Assembly (NCBI GenBank): GCA_025463005.1
Contig: JAOAPR010000139.1
Location: 1-64,000 of the forward strand
Direction: 5' to 3'
Source: Bryobacterales bacterium
Lineage (GTDB): Bacteria; Acidobacteriota; Terriglobia; Bryobacterales; Bryobacteraceae
Length of the DNA stretch: 64,000 nt
The translations under genes were made by a program, and so were the position numbers. The stretch's first letter is position 1. The number at the start of each line of letters is the position of its first letter. This document shows, piece after piece, positions 52,439-62,080 of the stretch. The notes under the pieces were generated by a model. That model saw only the letters and a list, made by a program, of their open reading frames with translations. It ran no database searches and was not told the DNA's origin.

Positions 52439-53542
52439 GTGCAGATCCAGCCTCCGCTGCGTGGTTCGTTCTGGGCCCTGGTCTTATACGACGTCGCGGA
52501 ACAAATTCGCGTGGATAACCTGCGGTCTTTGGCGGGCGCAGAGCCGGCGCCGCGCCGGGAACCCAGATTCAAACACCCGGCGCCGGACTACGTGCGCTTC
52601 GAGCGGGCGCCGGTAGTGGAGCAACTAGGGCTCGTTTCGATGAGCGCCGGCGAAGAGTTTCAGGCACGCATCAAGTATTTCGAGTACGGAGTGGTCAGCG
52701 TCGAATTAAGGCTGGATTTCGAGACGTCTTGGGACGATCTGGTGCGGTTGTCCAGCCGCTGGATTGCGGAGCCGGAAATCGAGAGACGGACGTCCGAGAT
52801 GGTTCGAGGCCATGTGGAGCGCATCAAAGACTCGCTGGTCGACCCCTACGACATCTGGCTGAACGAGGATTACTACATCATTCATGTGAGGGAAACGCCG
52901 GACAATCACGGCCAGCCGCTGCCTGCGACGGCGCTGCTTGCCGAGCACGGGCGGCACGTGGCGCAGATTGTCCGTGGGGAGGCATTGCCCCTATCCCAAT
53001 CGGAACAGAATGACGCTTTGCAGGCTGCTCTCTCTTACCATCCCTGCGACCTGTTGGTGCCGGGATGGGTCGCAGCGTTTGTGTACGATACCGAGGAAGG
53101 CGCGGCCCCCACGATTCAGCTCCTGGAATACGCGAACACCCAATTACTGGAATTTCGACACTATGACGAAGTTCTGACCCGCGTGCTGAATAACGTATAC
53201 CGGATGCTCGAGCGCGGAGGGGGCTTTTTGCGCCGATGGAAGATGGCCGGCGAGGCTGAGCGTCTCAACGCCATGCGCCTGGATGTCCGGGAGCTGGCGG
53301 AGCGGACCGACAATGCGATCAAGTTCCTGAGCGATATGTTTTATGCCCGCGCCTACCGTGTGGCCGCCAGTCGTGTCGGCGTCCCCGACTACCGCAATCT
53401 GGTGGATCAGAAGCTCAGGATCGCAGGCGAGCTCTACGAATTCATGGTGAACGAGTTCCACCAGGCGCGCGCGTTCGTGCTGGAAGCCATGGTGGTGGCG
53501 ATCCTGGTGATCGAGCTAGTCCATTTGTTCGCGGGTCGATGA
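52439..53542 (+). CDS. RMD1/DUF155-like membrane-anchored protein
   Basis: 367-aa protein, GTG start at 52439. The layout, a long soluble region, predicted helices (LAERTDNAIKFLSDMFYARAYRVA, LRIAGELYEFMVNEFHQAR) and a single C-terminal TM helix (FVLEAMVVAILVIELVHLFAG), resembles the RMD1/RMND1/DUF155 family, whose members are membrane-anchored in bacteria, yeast and mitochondria. RMND1 affects mitochondrial translation; bacterial function is unknown. No catalytic motif is clear. Divergent from the partner-family gene at 52354, and convergent with the HAD gene with a 7-bp gap. Confidence 0.5.
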   Translation: MQIQPPLRGSFWALVLYDVAEQIRVDNLRSLAGAEPAPRREPRFKHPAPDYVRFERAPVVEQLGLVSMSAGEEFQARIKYFEYGVVSVELRLDFETSWDDLVRLSSRWIAEPEIERRTSEMVRGHVERIKDSLVDPYDIWLNEDYYIIHVRETPDNHGQPLPATALLAEHGRHVAQIVRGEALPLSQSEQNDALQAALSYHPCDLLVPGWVAAFVYDTEEGAAPTIQLLEYANTQLLEFRHYDEVLTRVLNNVYRMLERGGGFLRRWKMAGEAERLNAMRLDVRELAERTDNAIKFLSDMFYARAYRVAASRVGVPDYRNLVDQKLRIAGELYEFMVNEFHQARAFVLEAMVVAILVIELVHLFAGR

Positions 53543-53549
53543 AACGGTC

Positions 53550-54248
53550 TTATCCCAGTTCCTGGAGATCGGTCGCGATAAGCCGGTCGATCAATTCGGC
53601 GACGCCCGCGCCGTGAGTCGCCTGGGTGACGATCGCGGCGCAGTCTTTGGTCCGCTGCAAAGCATTCGCGACTGCGGCCGAGCATCGGCTGGCGTTGAGC
53701 ATGGCCTCGTCGTTTTCGGCATCCCCGATACTCACCGTCTGATGCAGCGAGAGATCGAGTTCAGCGAGCGCCGCCTTGAGTCCCGTTACCTTATCGACTC
53801 CGAAAGGCAGCACCATCACTGCGCCTTTGTTGAACACAACCTGCAGCTCCAGATCCAGATTTCGAATCACGTCCCGAGCGATGGTCTGAAAGGGTTCCCA
53901 GGTAGCTACGATCACGCGTCCCAGTGAGAGTGGACGGACCTTCCGCTCTCTCAGGGCAACGATAAATTCCGCGGGCGGGGGCTCCGCCAGGAGAACCTCC
54001 TCTCCGGTGGCAGGCCGGTACAGCAGCGCGCCGTTCTCGGCTACCACACGTTCGAAACGCCCGACCTGGGGAAACACCTTCATCAGGTCGCCGAGCTCGC
54101 GACCCGTCACCAGGATGAGCTTCCGGCCGGAATGCCGCAAGCGATCTAGCGCTTCGAGTGTCGGCTGGTCCACTTCCCCGTGCGTGGCCAGGGTTCCGTC
54201 GTAATCGCACGCAAGCGCGTGGTAGCGCACGCGCTCTATAGCCTGCAA
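53550..54248 (-). CDS. HAD-superfamily phosphatase (Cof-like)
   Basis: 232-aa cytoplasmic phosphatase. Motif [14 protein letters not shown] (nucleophile and acid Asp), Motif II Thr in [12 protein letters not shown], Motif III/IV in [13 protein letters not shown] with the metal-binding Asp pair, and a C2-type cap of about 90 residues. This is the Cof/YbjI subgroup, acting on sugar phosphates or similar small substrates. The start lies 13 bp inside the end of pckG, so it is the downstream gene of a two-gene operon. The specific substrate is not evident. Confidence 0.88.
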   Translation of the reverse strand: MQAIERVRYHALACDYDGTLATHGEVDQPTLEALDRLRHSGRKLILVTGRELGDLMKVFPQVGRFERVVAENGALLYRPATGEEVLLAEPPPAEFIVALRERKVRPLSLGRVIVATWEPFQTIARDVIRNLDLELQVVFNKGAVMVLPFGVDKVTGLKAALAELDLSLHQTVSIGDAENDEAMLNASRCSAAVANALQRTKDCAAIVTQATHGAGVAELIDRLIATDLQELG

Positions 54249-56077
54249 ATGAGCAGTTCGCGCTCGTAGATCATTTCCGGAGGCAGGTGATCGTGGAGCT
54301 CCAGGAACAGTTCTTCGTGCGCCATTACCTCGTTGCGCCAGGCGGCGCGGTCAAAAGCCTGGAGGGCATCGAATTGCTCGCGGGTGAACGAACGCAGGCC
54401 GCTCCATTCGATGTCTTCATAGCGCGGCATCCAGCCAATCGGCGTCTCGCGAGCGAGAGCGCGTCCGTGGGCGCGGTCGACGATCCACTTTAGAACGCGC
54501 ATGTTTTCGCTGAAGCCCGGCCACAGGAACTTGCCTTCGGCATCCTTGCGGAACCAGTTGACATGGAAGATCCGCGGCGTTTCGCTTAAGGATCGCTGCA
54601 TTTTGATCCAGTGCCGGAAATAGTCGCCCATGTGATATCCGCAGAAGGGCAGCATGGCCATAGGATCGCGACGGACCTGGCCCACGCCTCTTTCGGCCGC
54701 TGCAGTGGTTTCAGAACCCATGGTGGCGCCGGTGTAAACACCCGCGCTCCAGTTGAAGGCCTGATACACCAGCGGCATGGTGGTGGCGCGACGGCCGCCA
54801 AAGATCAAAGCGCTGATGGGAACGCCTTCCGGATCTTCCCAGGCGGGATCGATGGTCGGGCATTGCGACGCTGGCGCGGTGAAACGCGAATTAGGGTGCG
54901 CCGCTTTGGCTCCGGTTTCCTTGGCGATCTGCGGAGTCCAGCGGTTGCCCTTCCAGTCGATGCATTCGGCCGGCGGCTCGTCGGTCATGCCTTCCCACCA
55001 CACTCCGCCTTCCGGGGTTAGGGCGACGTTGGTGAAGATCGAATTCCGGGCCAGCGTCTTCATGGCGTTAGGATTCGTCTTCATCGACGTTCCCGGCGCC
55101 ACGCCGAAGAATCCAGCTTCGGGATTGATGGCGCGCAGGCGGCCGTTGGCATCCGGCTTGATCCAGGCGATGTCGTCGCCGACCGTCCAGACCTTCCAGC
55201 CGTCGAATCCCGCGGGCGGGATCAGCATGGAAAAGTTGGTCTTGCCGCAGGCGCTGGGGAACGCGGCCGCCACGTAAGTCTTTTCACCCTTCGGATCCTC
55301 GACGCCCAGGATCAGCATGTGCTCGGCCATCCACCCTTCATCGCGGGCGATGTTGGAGGCGATTCGCAGCGCGAAACACTTTTTTCCTAACAACGCGTTC
55401 CCACCGTACCCGGAACCGTACGACCAGATCTCGCGCGTTTCGGGAAAGTGAACGATGTATTTTTCCTTATTGCAGGGCCACGTGACATCACGATCGCCGG
55501 GTGCCAGCGGCATCCCCACGCTGTGCATGCAGGGCACCACCCGCGTGTCGCGTTTTTCGATCTCGGCGTAAATCGGCATGCCGATACGCGCCATAATCCG
55601 CATGTTCACCACCACATACGGGGAGTCAGTGAGCTGGACGCCGATTTGCGACATGGGCGAGCCGATCGGCCCCATGCTGAACGGCAGAACGTACATGGTC
55701 CGTCCACGCATACAGCCGCTGAAAAGCTCCTTCAGCTTCCGCCGCATCTCCAGCGGATTCACCCAGTTGTTGGTGGGCCCGGCGCTGTCTTTCGAGAGCG
55801 AGCAGATGAACGTGCGATCCTCAACCCGAGCCACATCGCTGGCGTCCGAACGCGCGTAGTAACAACCCGGCCACAGATTCTCGTTCAACTTGATAAAGGT
55901 TCCGCCCTCAACCATTTGGGCGCACAAAAGATCGTATTCTTCCTTGGAGCCATCCACCCAGTGAATGCTTTCAGGCGTGGTAAGTTCGGCCATTTTCTCC
56001 ACCCAACGGAGAAGGTGCTTGTTCTCACTCAACGGCTGCGAAACGTTCCGAGCAGGCTTTGTGGTTACCGTAGACAT
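54236..56077 (-). CDS. pckG: Phosphoenolpyruvate carboxykinase (GTP)
   Basis: 613-aa gluconeogenic enzyme that converts oxaloacetate and GTP to PEP, CO2 and GDP. The GTP-type signature FPSACGKTN (P-loop with reactive Cys) lies about residue 270-280, and [33 protein letters not shown] and [14 protein letters not shown]-like blocks match this family. ATG 56077 was chosen over in-frame upstream extension to 56278, which lacks the normal N-terminus. Followed by a HAD phosphatase that overlaps by 13 bp. GTP-type PEPCK is the usual form in Acidobacteriota. Confidence 0.95.
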   Translation of the reverse strand: MSTVTTKPARNVSQPLSENKHLLRWVEKMAELTTPESIHWVDGSKEEYDLLCAQMVEGGTFIKLNENLWPGCYYARSDASDVARVEDRTFICSLSKDSAGPTNNWVNPLEMRRKLKELFSGCMRGRTMYVLPFSMGPIGSPMSQIGVQLTDSPYVVVNMRIMARIGMPIYAEIEKRDTRVVPCMHSVGMPLAPGDRDVTWPCNKEKYIVHFPETREIWSYGSGYGGNALLGKKCFALRIASNIARDEGWMAEHMLILGVEDPKGEKTYVAAAFPSACGKTNFSMLIPPAGFDGWKVWTVGDDIAWIKPDANGRLRAINPEAGFFGVAPGTSMKTNPNAMKTLARNSIFTNVALTPEGGVWWEGMTDEPPAECIDWKGNRWTPQIAKETGAKAAHPNSRFTAPASQCPTIDPAWEDPEGVPISALIFGGRRATTMPLVYQAFNWSAGVYTGATMGSETTAAAERGVGQVRRDPMAMLPFCGYHMGDYFRHWIKMQRSLSETPRIFHVNWFRKDAEGKFLWPGFSENMRVLKWIVDRAHGRALARETPIGWMPRYEDIEWSGLRSFTREQFDALQAFDRAAWRNEVMAHEELFLELHDHLPPEMIYERELLICRL

Positions 56078-56190
56078 ACATTTTATTATCGCGCGAACTC
56101 CGCACGCGTCGCGCCTGCGGGCATTCGCTTGCGGGCCCCGCAGAGATGGTAGAATCCTCCCAATACCGTAAACACTTGGGATGCAACCAA

Positions 56191-56379
56191 ATGCGCTTTT
56201 TGTATCAATTTGCGATCTGTAGCTCCGGCCAGGATCTGGTGGAGTATGTACTTTTGCTCGCGCTGATGATAATCGCAACCACAGCTCTGCTGGTGACCGC
56301 GGGTGAGTCCTTAAGCGCAGTGTGGAACGCTCCGATACTTGGGGGCGCCAACTCCCCGGCAGGAATCGATTTGCACTAG
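56191..56379 (+). CDS. Flp/Fap-type type IVb pilin
   Basis: 62-aa prepilin: short basic N-terminus [13 protein letters not shown], cleavage site G-QDLVEY with the conserved Glu5 equivalent, then a single hydrophobic helix [18 protein letters not shown] and a short C-terminus. The prepilin peptidase motif G|QDLVEY fits class IVb Flp pilins made by Tad systems. No tad/cpa genes are within the window; the gene is solitary between pckG and the molybdoenzyme. Start ATG 56191. Confidence 0.75.
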   Translation: MRFLYQFAICSSGQDLVEYVLLLALMIIATTALLVTAGESLSAVWNAPILGGANSPAGIDLH

Positions 56380-56403
56380 CCGTGGGCTAGTCTGTCCACA
56401 CAA

Positions 56404-57585
56404 CTAAGCGATCATTACCTTGCGCTGGAACTGCGAGTTGTCCTCCAGAAAGGTTTTCTTCCTGGACAGCTCGGCCGTGGTGGGTTGGACCACGCCGTTC
56501 ACGTCGGTGGCGCGCGATACCAAAGTGTGCTCGCCCGGGGTCGCGCCGTCCCAACGGTAGGTGAACAGTTTCCACGAAAATTGCGTATTGGCGGGATCGA
56601 GCGTCGCCTTCTGCCACGGGCCGTTGTCGATCTGGACTTCCACGGATTTAAGCGGCGTCCCATCATTCAATACAAAGCCCACCACCTGGTGCGCGCCGCC
56701 GCTCTTCCGAACGCGCGCAATCACGGATTTGAGCTGCATATGGGTGACTTCGGTTTCCACCCACTGGGTCTCCGGATCGTTGTCCTGGCCGGTTCCGCCC
56801 ACACCGCGCAGCGTCCGATACCAGCGTGCCTGATAATTACCGAGGTAGCGATCTTCCTGCAAATGCACTTCCGCGAGCCACTTCACGTTGGCCACACCGT
56901 ACCAGCCGGGCATGACCAGCCGCACCGGGAATCCCTGGTTGAGCGTAAGCGGCTCGCCATTCATCGCGTAAGAAATAAGCGGCTCGGGCTTCAGGGCATG
57001 CTCGAGCGTGATGCTTCTGCCGAACTGCTGGTCAAGCTTGTAGGTCTGCTGGCGGAAGGCGATGTCTGTCGGTCCGTGATCGGCGCCGAAGAAAACTACT
57101 TCCCGAGCCTTGGGGTTGACGCCGAGTTGTTTCAACACGGTGTTTAAGCGGACGCCTGTAAAGCGGCCGCACGACGACAGTCCTTGTATCGCGCGCGGAC
57201 TGTTGCCGGAGCACTCGAAGCCGTGGACCACCTCAGTGGACTTCATGGCTTTCAGATCGGCCAGCGAGAATTCGGCCGGCTTGTTTACCATCCCGGTAAA
57301 CTTCAACTTATACTTGGCCGGATCGATTTCCGGTTTCATGAAATGCTGGGTCGTAAAGAACTGGTCTTTGGGCGTCAGCATGCCGTCGATCTTGCGGATG
57401 TCGAGCTGGCGGGTTGCCGCGCCCGGGACGCCGCCCGGATTGAAATTGTTGGGCAGATCGGTGAACGGAACGTCCGTTTCTCCTTGTGCCAAGGCGGGCA
57501 CAGGCAAATCCTGCAGCAGCGCCAGCAGGCTGGTGGCGGCCAAGCCCCGTCGTAACGTCTCTCTGCGAGTCATCTGATCGGACAT
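56404..57585 (-). CDS. Tat-exported molybdopterin oxidoreductase, SoxC/sulfite oxidase type
   Basis: 393-aa periplasmic Mo enzyme. N-terminal TRRETLRRGLAATSLLALL is a twin-arginine signal, the Mo-coordinating Cys is Cys125 in GFECSGNSP, and the dimerisation domain follows (VKWLAEVHLQED, ending FQRKVMIA). The set resembles sulfite dehydrogenase SoxC or related sulfite oxidases; substrate might be sulfite or an organic sulfur compound. ATG 57585 has AAGGAG 7 nt upstream; a longer frame is not supported. Divergent from the cytochrome-PQQ gene, with 96 bp between, so their transcription may be linked. No sox genes nearby. Confidence 0.88.
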   Translation of the reverse strand: MSDQMTRRETLRRGLAATSLLALLQDLPVPALAQGETDVPFTDLPNNFNPGGVPGAATRQLDIRKIDGMLTPKDQFFTTQHFMKPEIDPAKYKLKFTGMVNKPAEFSLADLKAMKSTEVVHGFECSGNSPRAIQGLSSCGRFTGVRLNTVLKQLGVNPKAREVVFFGADHGPTDIAFRQQTYKLDQQFGRSITLEHALKPEPLISYAMNGEPLTLNQGFPVRLVMPGWYGVANVKWLAEVHLQEDRYLGNYQARWYRTLRGVGGTGQDNDPETQWVETEVTHMQLKSVIARVRKSGGAHQVVGFVLNDGTPLKSVEVQIDNGPWQKATLDPANTQFSWKLFTYRWDGATPGEHTLVSRATDVNGVVQPTTAELSRKKTFLEDNSQFQRKVMIA

Positions 57586-57681
57586 GTGAGGCTCCTTAGG
57601 CTGGAATTGAATTGATAATACCACCGGAGAAGGCAATTCGATCCCCTGCCTGTTATGCTGCATAGGAAGCGAAGCCCAGAT

Positions 57682-59868
57682 ATGAAAAGAAAACATTATT
57701 TGTTGGCAGTTCCGCTGATGACTGCCTGCGCTCTGTTCATCGTCTTGGGCCAACAACCGGCCGCAGGACCGTACACAACAGCGCAAGCCGCCGCGGGCCG
57801 CGCCACCTATCAAGAGCGCTGTGCGAGCTGCCACCTGGAGGACTTAGGCGGACGCTTTGAAGCGCCTCAACTTGCGGGATCCGATTTCATGAGCCAGTGG
57901 GGCGACCGGACCGCGGGCGAGCTGATCTCTTTCATGAAGCTGACCATGCCGCCGGCAAATCCGGCAAGCTTAGACGAGCAGTCGTACGTCAGCATCGCCG
58001 CGTTCCTTCTCGACGCGAATGGGGCGCGACCGGGCGCGCAGCCTCTCACCGCGGCTACCAACGTCGCGATTCGCTCCGTGGCGAACGGCCAGGTCCCGGC
58101 GGCAATCCGGCCCGCTCCGGGACAGGTAGCCGTCGCTGCAAAGGCGCAGCCGGGGGCTCCGAAACAGGCTGGCAAGCAAGCCGGTAAGCAACAGCAACCG
58201 CCGGCCGGGCCACGCGGGATCACCGTGGCCGGTGAGGTGAAGAATTTCGTTCCAGTCACGGAGGCGATGCTACGAAATCCCGATCCCGCTGACTGGCTCA
58301 TGATCCGGCGCGATTACAAAGCTTCCAGCTACTCTTCTCTGAACCAGGTCACCCGGGATAACGTCCAGGACCTGCGCCTGGTGTGGCAATGGGCCATGAA
58401 CGAAGGCGGAACGAATCAGCCGGCTCCGCTGGTTCACAACGGAACCATTTACCTGAACAATACCGGGAACATTCTGCAGGCATTGGACGGCCGCACCGGC
58501 GAGCTGATCTGGGAGCAGCGTTACGGCGGCGCGGCGACGGCCCATTCGATGCGCGGCATCTCGATTTACGGCGATCGTGTGTTTGTTGCCGCGAGCGACG
58601 GACGCATGCTCGCTTTCGATGCGCGCACCGGCGCGAAGATTTGGGAATCGAATGTTGCCGACGCCGCCCAAGGCCAGCGATACAGCGCCAGCAGCGGTCC
58701 TCTGGTCATCAATGGAAAGTTGATACAAGGCCTGGGTCCGAGTTGCATGCGCTACACCGAGGAAAAATGCTTCATTAGCGCTTATGACACAGCCGATGGC
58801 AAGCTGCTCTGGAAGTTCTATACGATCGCGCGCCAGGGCGAGCCGGGAGGCGACACCTGGGGCAACCTGCCGGATCTGTTTCGCGCGGGCGGCGAAGCCT
58901 GGATCACCGGGAGCTACGATCCGGATTTGAATCTCACCTATTGGGGTGTTTCGCAGGCCAAGCCGTGGATGCGCGCCAGCCGTGGATCGGGCAACGGAGC
59001 GAATCTTTACGCCAATAGCACTGTCGCTCTTAATCCCGACACCGGCAAGCTGGCCTGGTATTACGCCCACGTGCCCGGCGAATCCTTCGATATGGACGAG
59101 ACCTTCGAACGGGTTCTGGTGGACGACAGCGGCCAGAGCCTGGTGTTTTCGGTGGGCAAGCACGGGATCCTGTGGAAGCTCGACCGCAAGACCGGAAAGT
59201 ATCTAGGCCACAAGGAAACGGTTTTTCAGAATTACTTCGATTCCTTCGATCCGGTCACAGGCGAACCGCATTATCGCAACGACATCGTGGAGCAGCGCGT
59301 AGGCGAGTGGCTGCCCGGCTGTCCTTCAACCGAGGGCGGGAAAAACTGGCAGGCCATGAGCTACCACCAGCCGACGAATCGTCTGATCCTTCCACTCAGC
59401 CAGAGCTGCATGGAGTACAACCCTCAGAAGATCGAGCAGGTGGCGGGAGGCGGCGGGGGCGGCGCGGGACGGCGCTTTTTCGAGATGCCGGGAGTGAATG
59501 GCAATATCGGCAAGCTGGCCGCCTATGACGTCCGGACTATGCGCGAGGTGTGGAAACTCGAACAGCGCGCGCCGCTGCTAACATCCGTACTGTCGACAGC
59601 CGGCGGCATCGCCTTTGTAGGCGATCTCGACCGCGTCTTCAAAGCCGTGGATGTGAACAATGGGAAAGTGCTGTGGGAAACGCGACTGGCGACCTCGGTC
59701 CAGGGATTCCCCGTTTCCTTCAGCGCCGGCGGGAAGCAGTACATCGCGGTGACCACGGGCCTCGGCGGCGGAAGCCCGCGACAGGTTCCTGAGATCCTGG
59801 CACCCGAAATTCACTACCCGAGCAGCGGCCATGCGCTGTACGTGTTCGCGTTGCCGGAAAAACGATAG
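57682..59868 (+). CDS. Quinohemoprotein: N-terminal cytochrome c and PQQ beta-propeller
   Basis: 728-aa exported oxidoreductase. After the signal peptide, heme c site CASCHLEDL near residue 42 starts a cytochrome domain of about 100 residues; then an Ala/Lys/Gln linker (about 130-190), and a PQQ-dehydrogenase-type eight-blade propeller ([66 protein letters not shown]). Related to alcohol or glucose dehydrogenases but with the cytochrome N-terminal, unusual for classic type II ADH. Substrate unknown. Its stop is 1 bp before the left target repeat of the mobile element. ATG 57682 chosen over 57655. Confidence 0.85.
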   Translation: MKRKHYLLAVPLMTACALFIVLGQQPAAGPYTTAQAAAGRATYQERCASCHLEDLGGRFEAPQLAGSDFMSQWGDRTAGELISFMKLTMPPANPASLDEQSYVSIAAFLLDANGARPGAQPLTAATNVAIRSVANGQVPAAIRPAPGQVAVAAKAQPGAPKQAGKQAGKQQQPPAGPRGITVAGEVKNFVPVTEAMLRNPDPADWLMIRRDYKASSYSSLNQVTRDNVQDLRLVWQWAMNEGGTNQPAPLVHNGTIYLNNTGNILQALDGRTGELIWEQRYGGAATAHSMRGISIYGDRVFVAASDGRMLAFDARTGAKIWESNVADAAQGQRYSASSGPLVINGKLIQGLGPSCMRYTEEKCFISAYDTADGKLLWKFYTIARQGEPGGDTWGNLPDLFRAGGEAWITGSYDPDLNLTYWGVSQAKPWMRASRGSGNGANLYANSTVALNPDTGKLAWYYAHVPGESFDMDETFERVLVDDSGQSLVFSVGKHGILWKLDRKTGKYLGHKETVFQNYFDSFDPVTGEPHYRNDIVEQRVGEWLPGCPSTEGGKNWQAMSYHQPTNRLILPLSQSCMEYNPQKIEQVAGGGGGGAGRRFFEMPGVNGNIGKLAAYDVRTMREVWKLEQRAPLLTSVLSTAGGIAFVGDLDRVFKAVDVNNGKVLWETRLATSVQGFPVSFSAGGKQYIAVTTGLGGGSPRQVPEILAPEIHYPSSGHALYVFALPEKR

Positions 59869-59877
59869 CGGAGTTAG
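59869..59877 (+). repeat. Left target-site direct repeat of IS1-like element
   Basis: CGGAGTTAG, directly after the TAG stop of the PQQ gene (59866-59868). The exact copy is at 62090-62098. The last G may belong to the element instead, leaving 8 bp. Confidence 0.85.
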
Positions 59878-59893
59878 GTAGTGGGTCAGTTTG
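59877..59893 (+). repeat. Left terminal inverted repeat
   Basis: GGTAGTGGGTCAGTTTG; matches the inverted copy at 62073-62089 with one mismatch and the inverted copy at 60838-60852 perfectly over 15 bp. Confidence 0.85.
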
Positions 59894-59949
59894 GAAAAGA
59901 GTAGGTGACTTGCGAAAACCATGAATCTCAGTAAACGGAGAACTCATGA

Positions 59950-60804
59950 TCAGTTTTCCGATGGTTTTTCCACGTGATCAATCACGAGCGTTTCGACGGG
60001 CCCGCGGGCAGGTTCGAGACGGAGGCCGAGCTGCTCCTCTAAGGCAGTGAACAATGACGGGTCCCCGGAATCCGGTTGTGCCGCGAGTCCGGAGGTGAAG
60101 CGCAGCTGGAAGCTATAGCGGCCCGCAAGCTTGGTTTCGTCGGTTACGGTACGCCCGACCTCGTTGATGATCAGTGTCACCAGTGTAGAGACGGGAATGG
60201 CGGTCGCGTCAATCGATCCGCGACCGGGCCGGAATCGACCCGTGACGCTAGCGTCTTCAGCTTTCATTTTGGAACCGACTTTGGAGACCACCAGCCGGTA
60301 AATGGGCTGAAGCCGGGTTTCGCGGTGAAGCTGTAGTGCGAAGCGATCGGCCAACATCGATTGGAGCATCCGTTGGCTGCGCGATAATCCGGTGGTGCCG
60401 GCGGGGATTGGACCCGCGTCAATATCGAACGTCGCGGATTTCATCCAATCCGGTCCGCCGACGATCTGGTGATCGCGCACTTGGTAGGCGAACTTAAGCA
60501 GAGCCGTGAGGCTGACGCTGGTGGCGCGAAGTTGCGTGCCGGAGTAGTCGATGAGCCCTTTGCTCGGATCGAAGCTGCGGCTCGCGTGGATCGCGGCGAC
60601 GTCGAAGACGAGTGAGTCGCCCTGTGCAAACGCGGAAGGAATGCCTGCAGTGACGAATGCAGCAACAACCACCACCAGATATCGTGCGTTGAAACCCCTG
60701 CACCAAGGCGGCTCGGTGCGTTCAGCTTCGCCGATGGATTCGACGAATATGGGGTGCGCTGGTTCATTGGGATCGCGCCGGCTTGTTTTTGAGCGGTCAG
60801 GCAT
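59950..60804 (-). CDS. TIGR03435-type protein (soil-associated family)
   Basis: 284-aa protein with an N-terminal tail of about 40 residues, a hydrophobic segment (YLVVVVAAFVTAGIPSAFAQ), and the family core LVFDVAAIHASRSFDPS, GTQLRATSVSLTALLKFAYQV, QIVGGPDWMKSATFDIDA, RMLQSMLADRFALQLHRET, PIYRLVVSKVGSKMK, FTALEEQLGLRLEPARGPVETLVIDHVEKPSEN. This is the TIGR03435 family, abundant in Solibacter-like Acidobacteriota, with unknown function. Flanked on both sides by inverted GTAGTGGGTCAGTTT ends, inside the IS1-like element. Confidence 0.85.
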   Translation of the reverse strand: MPDRSKTSRRDPNEPAHPIFVESIGEAERTEPPWCRGFNARYLVVVVAAFVTAGIPSAFAQGDSLVFDVAAIHASRSFDPSKGLIDYSGTQLRATSVSLTALLKFAYQVRDHQIVGGPDWMKSATFDIDAGPIPAGTTGLSRSQRMLQSMLADRFALQLHRETRLQPIYRLVVSKVGSKMKAEDASVTGRFRPGRGSIDATAIPVSTLVTLIINEVGRTVTDETKLAGRYSFQLRFTSGLAAQPDSGDPSLFTALEEQLGLRLEPARGPVETLVIDHVEKPSEN

Positions 60805-60837
60805 GGCTGGTTTCTAGACCAAGTAATTTTAAACTTT

Positions 60838-60852
60838 AAACTGACCCACTAC
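60838..60852 (-). repeat. Internal inverted copy of element end
   Basis: AAACTGACCCACTAC, perfect 15-bp inverse of 59878-59892. With the left end it brackets the TIGR03435 gene (about 975 bp). Confidence 0.8.
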
Positions 60853-60860
60853 TCTCTAGA

Positions 60861-60877
60861 GGTAGTGGGCTACTTTG
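60861..60877 (+). repeat. Internal element-end-like sequence
   Basis: GGTAGTGGGCTACTTTG matches the left end at 13 of 17 positions and lies 8 bp after the end at 60838-60852 (TCTCTAGA between them). It could start a second nested element. Confidence 0.55.
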
Positions 60878-60917
60878 AATTTTGGCTTCAGATATACTCT
60901 CAATCGGAGGCGCTAAA

Positions 60918-61340
60918 TTGAGTCCTAGTCGCCGAACCCTTACCATTCTAGCCGCACTAGTGCTTGCGGCTTTGTGCGCCCTTCCGCAGGCCAGCCGCGA
61001 ACACGACTTCTGGCGGGACATTAAGCGGGCCCTTACGGCACCAGACGGGGATGAGTTTTTCACCAAGATGAAAGATGCTCTGGTTCCAGGGGTGGTCCCC
61101 TACTGGCAGGGCTCTTACATATCAGGCACGTTTGGTGAACACAGCACCGTTGTGCTTGGCATGACAGACTCCGAAACTCCGGAGGTCACCTTGGTAGTTC
61201 GATCCAAAGTGAAAACACCGCCTAAGCGAGGAGCCTTGATTCAATTTGAGGGCGTTGCTTGTCGCTACACAAGAGAGCCATTCATGCTCACCATAGATGC
61301 CACGCGGGTGAGCGGCCTAGATACCGAGGGCGCACGCTAA
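60918..61340 (+). CDS. Exported protein of unknown function in the mobile element
   Basis: 140-aa protein from TTG 60918, with GGAGG 7 nt upstream (60906-60910). Signal peptide RRTLTILAALVLAALCALP followed by DFWRDIKRALTAPDGDEFFTKMKDALVP, then strands STVVLGMTDSETPEVTLVV, KTPPKRGALIQFEGVACRYT and EPFMLTIDATRV, suggesting a small beta-rich (possibly OB-like) domain. No known family recognised. It lies next to the transposase relic and the TIGR03435 gene as element cargo. Confidence 0.65.
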   Translation: MSPSRRTLTILAALVLAALCALPQASREHDFWRDIKRALTAPDGDEFFTKMKDALVPGVVPYWQGSYISGTFGEHSTVVLGMTDSETPEVTLVVRSKVKTPPKRGALIQFEGVACRYTREPFMLTIDATRVSGLDTEGAR

Positions 61341-61346
61341 TTGGCC

Positions 61347-61673
61347 TTACGCCGCTCTTTCTAACTCCCGCTCATCGGCTTCCAGCAACGCAACGAGGTC
61401 CGACACTTCCCACAGCCGATCCGTGACGCCAGCAGCCATGGCGGGTGTCGTGCGAAGTGAGCGGTGGATCTTGATAAAGTTGTACCGTTCTTCTGCTTGG
61501 CCCCAATGAAAGCTCACATCTCATCGACCTGGACACGCTGGCAGGTCAGGTTGCGGAACATCTGGTCCTGAAACTTGAGAGCAACCGCACCGGCCTCCAC
61601 CAGCAGGCTTCAGAACCGTGGGCTTGGAAACACCAGTCATACGGACCGTGGACCGGATAGAACAACCCTCCAC
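61347..61673 (-). pseudogene. Decayed IS1-family transposase
   Basis: Reverse-strand reading gives EGCSIRSTVRMTGVSKPTVLK, then a frameshift, LLVEAGAVALKFQDQMFRNL, TCQRVQVDEM, a stop where IS1-type proteins have Trp (TGA for TGG), AFIGAKQK, and after a deletion of roughly 100 residues EERYNFIKIHRSLRTTPAMA and AGVTDRLWEVSDLVALLEAD, ending TAA at 61347-61349. All segments match IS1-type transposases in order. Much of the DDE core is missing, so the element cannot move itself. A copy of the element end appears at about 61674-61688, immediately before the remaining 5' part. Confidence 0.85.
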
Positions 61674-61861
61674 TTGACCACTACCCCCCGGTAGGTTGTG
61701 GACGGCAGGGAACGCCTGGGCGCGGATACGGGCAGGCTCCGCTTCTCAGGCCTTGAAACCGGGGAAGGCTGGCCAAAAGAGGGGGGGCAAAATAAAGGTT
61801 GAATTTCGCGAAAGATTAGCTACGCTTCGTCAGGGCCAGAATCGGCCCGAAAGAGGATGAC
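61674..61861. other. Intervening DNA in the mobile element
   Basis: Starts with ttgaccactaccccc, an end-like motif in reverse orientation, followed by a G/C-rich stretch (ggtaggttgtggacgg...). Nothing coding is recognised. It probably represents a deletion junction. Confidence 0.4.
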
Positions 61862-62080
61862 ATGGAAGACACAGGAAACGAACAATTTACAACCACAACG
61901 GTACTGGTTTGCCCAATTTGCCGAGGACCCCTGACAAGCTTGCCAAGTTTGCCCGAGGCGATCCGAAAATACGAATGCGGGGAACTGAAGGGCTTCTGCG
62001 GGCGGCATGATTGGCAATATGCGGTATGGTCCATAGAACCAGATAAAATCCAAAGTCAAGACCCTGATATTTCAAACTGA
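61862..62080 (+). CDS. Small Cys-rich protein in the mobile element
   Basis: 72-aa ORF with AGAGG 6 nt before its ATG. The sequence contains CPIC near residue 17, then C and C/H residues in RKYECGELKGFCGRHDWQY, so a four-ligand zinc-binding motif is possible. Tail WSIEPDKIQSQDPDISN overlaps the right inverted end at 62073. Function unknown; it may be a passenger or an artefact of the inserted DNA. Confidence 0.45.
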   Translation: MEDTGNEQFTTTTVLVCPICRGPLTSLPSLPEAIRKYECGELKGFCGRHDWQYAVWSIEPDKIQSQDPDISN

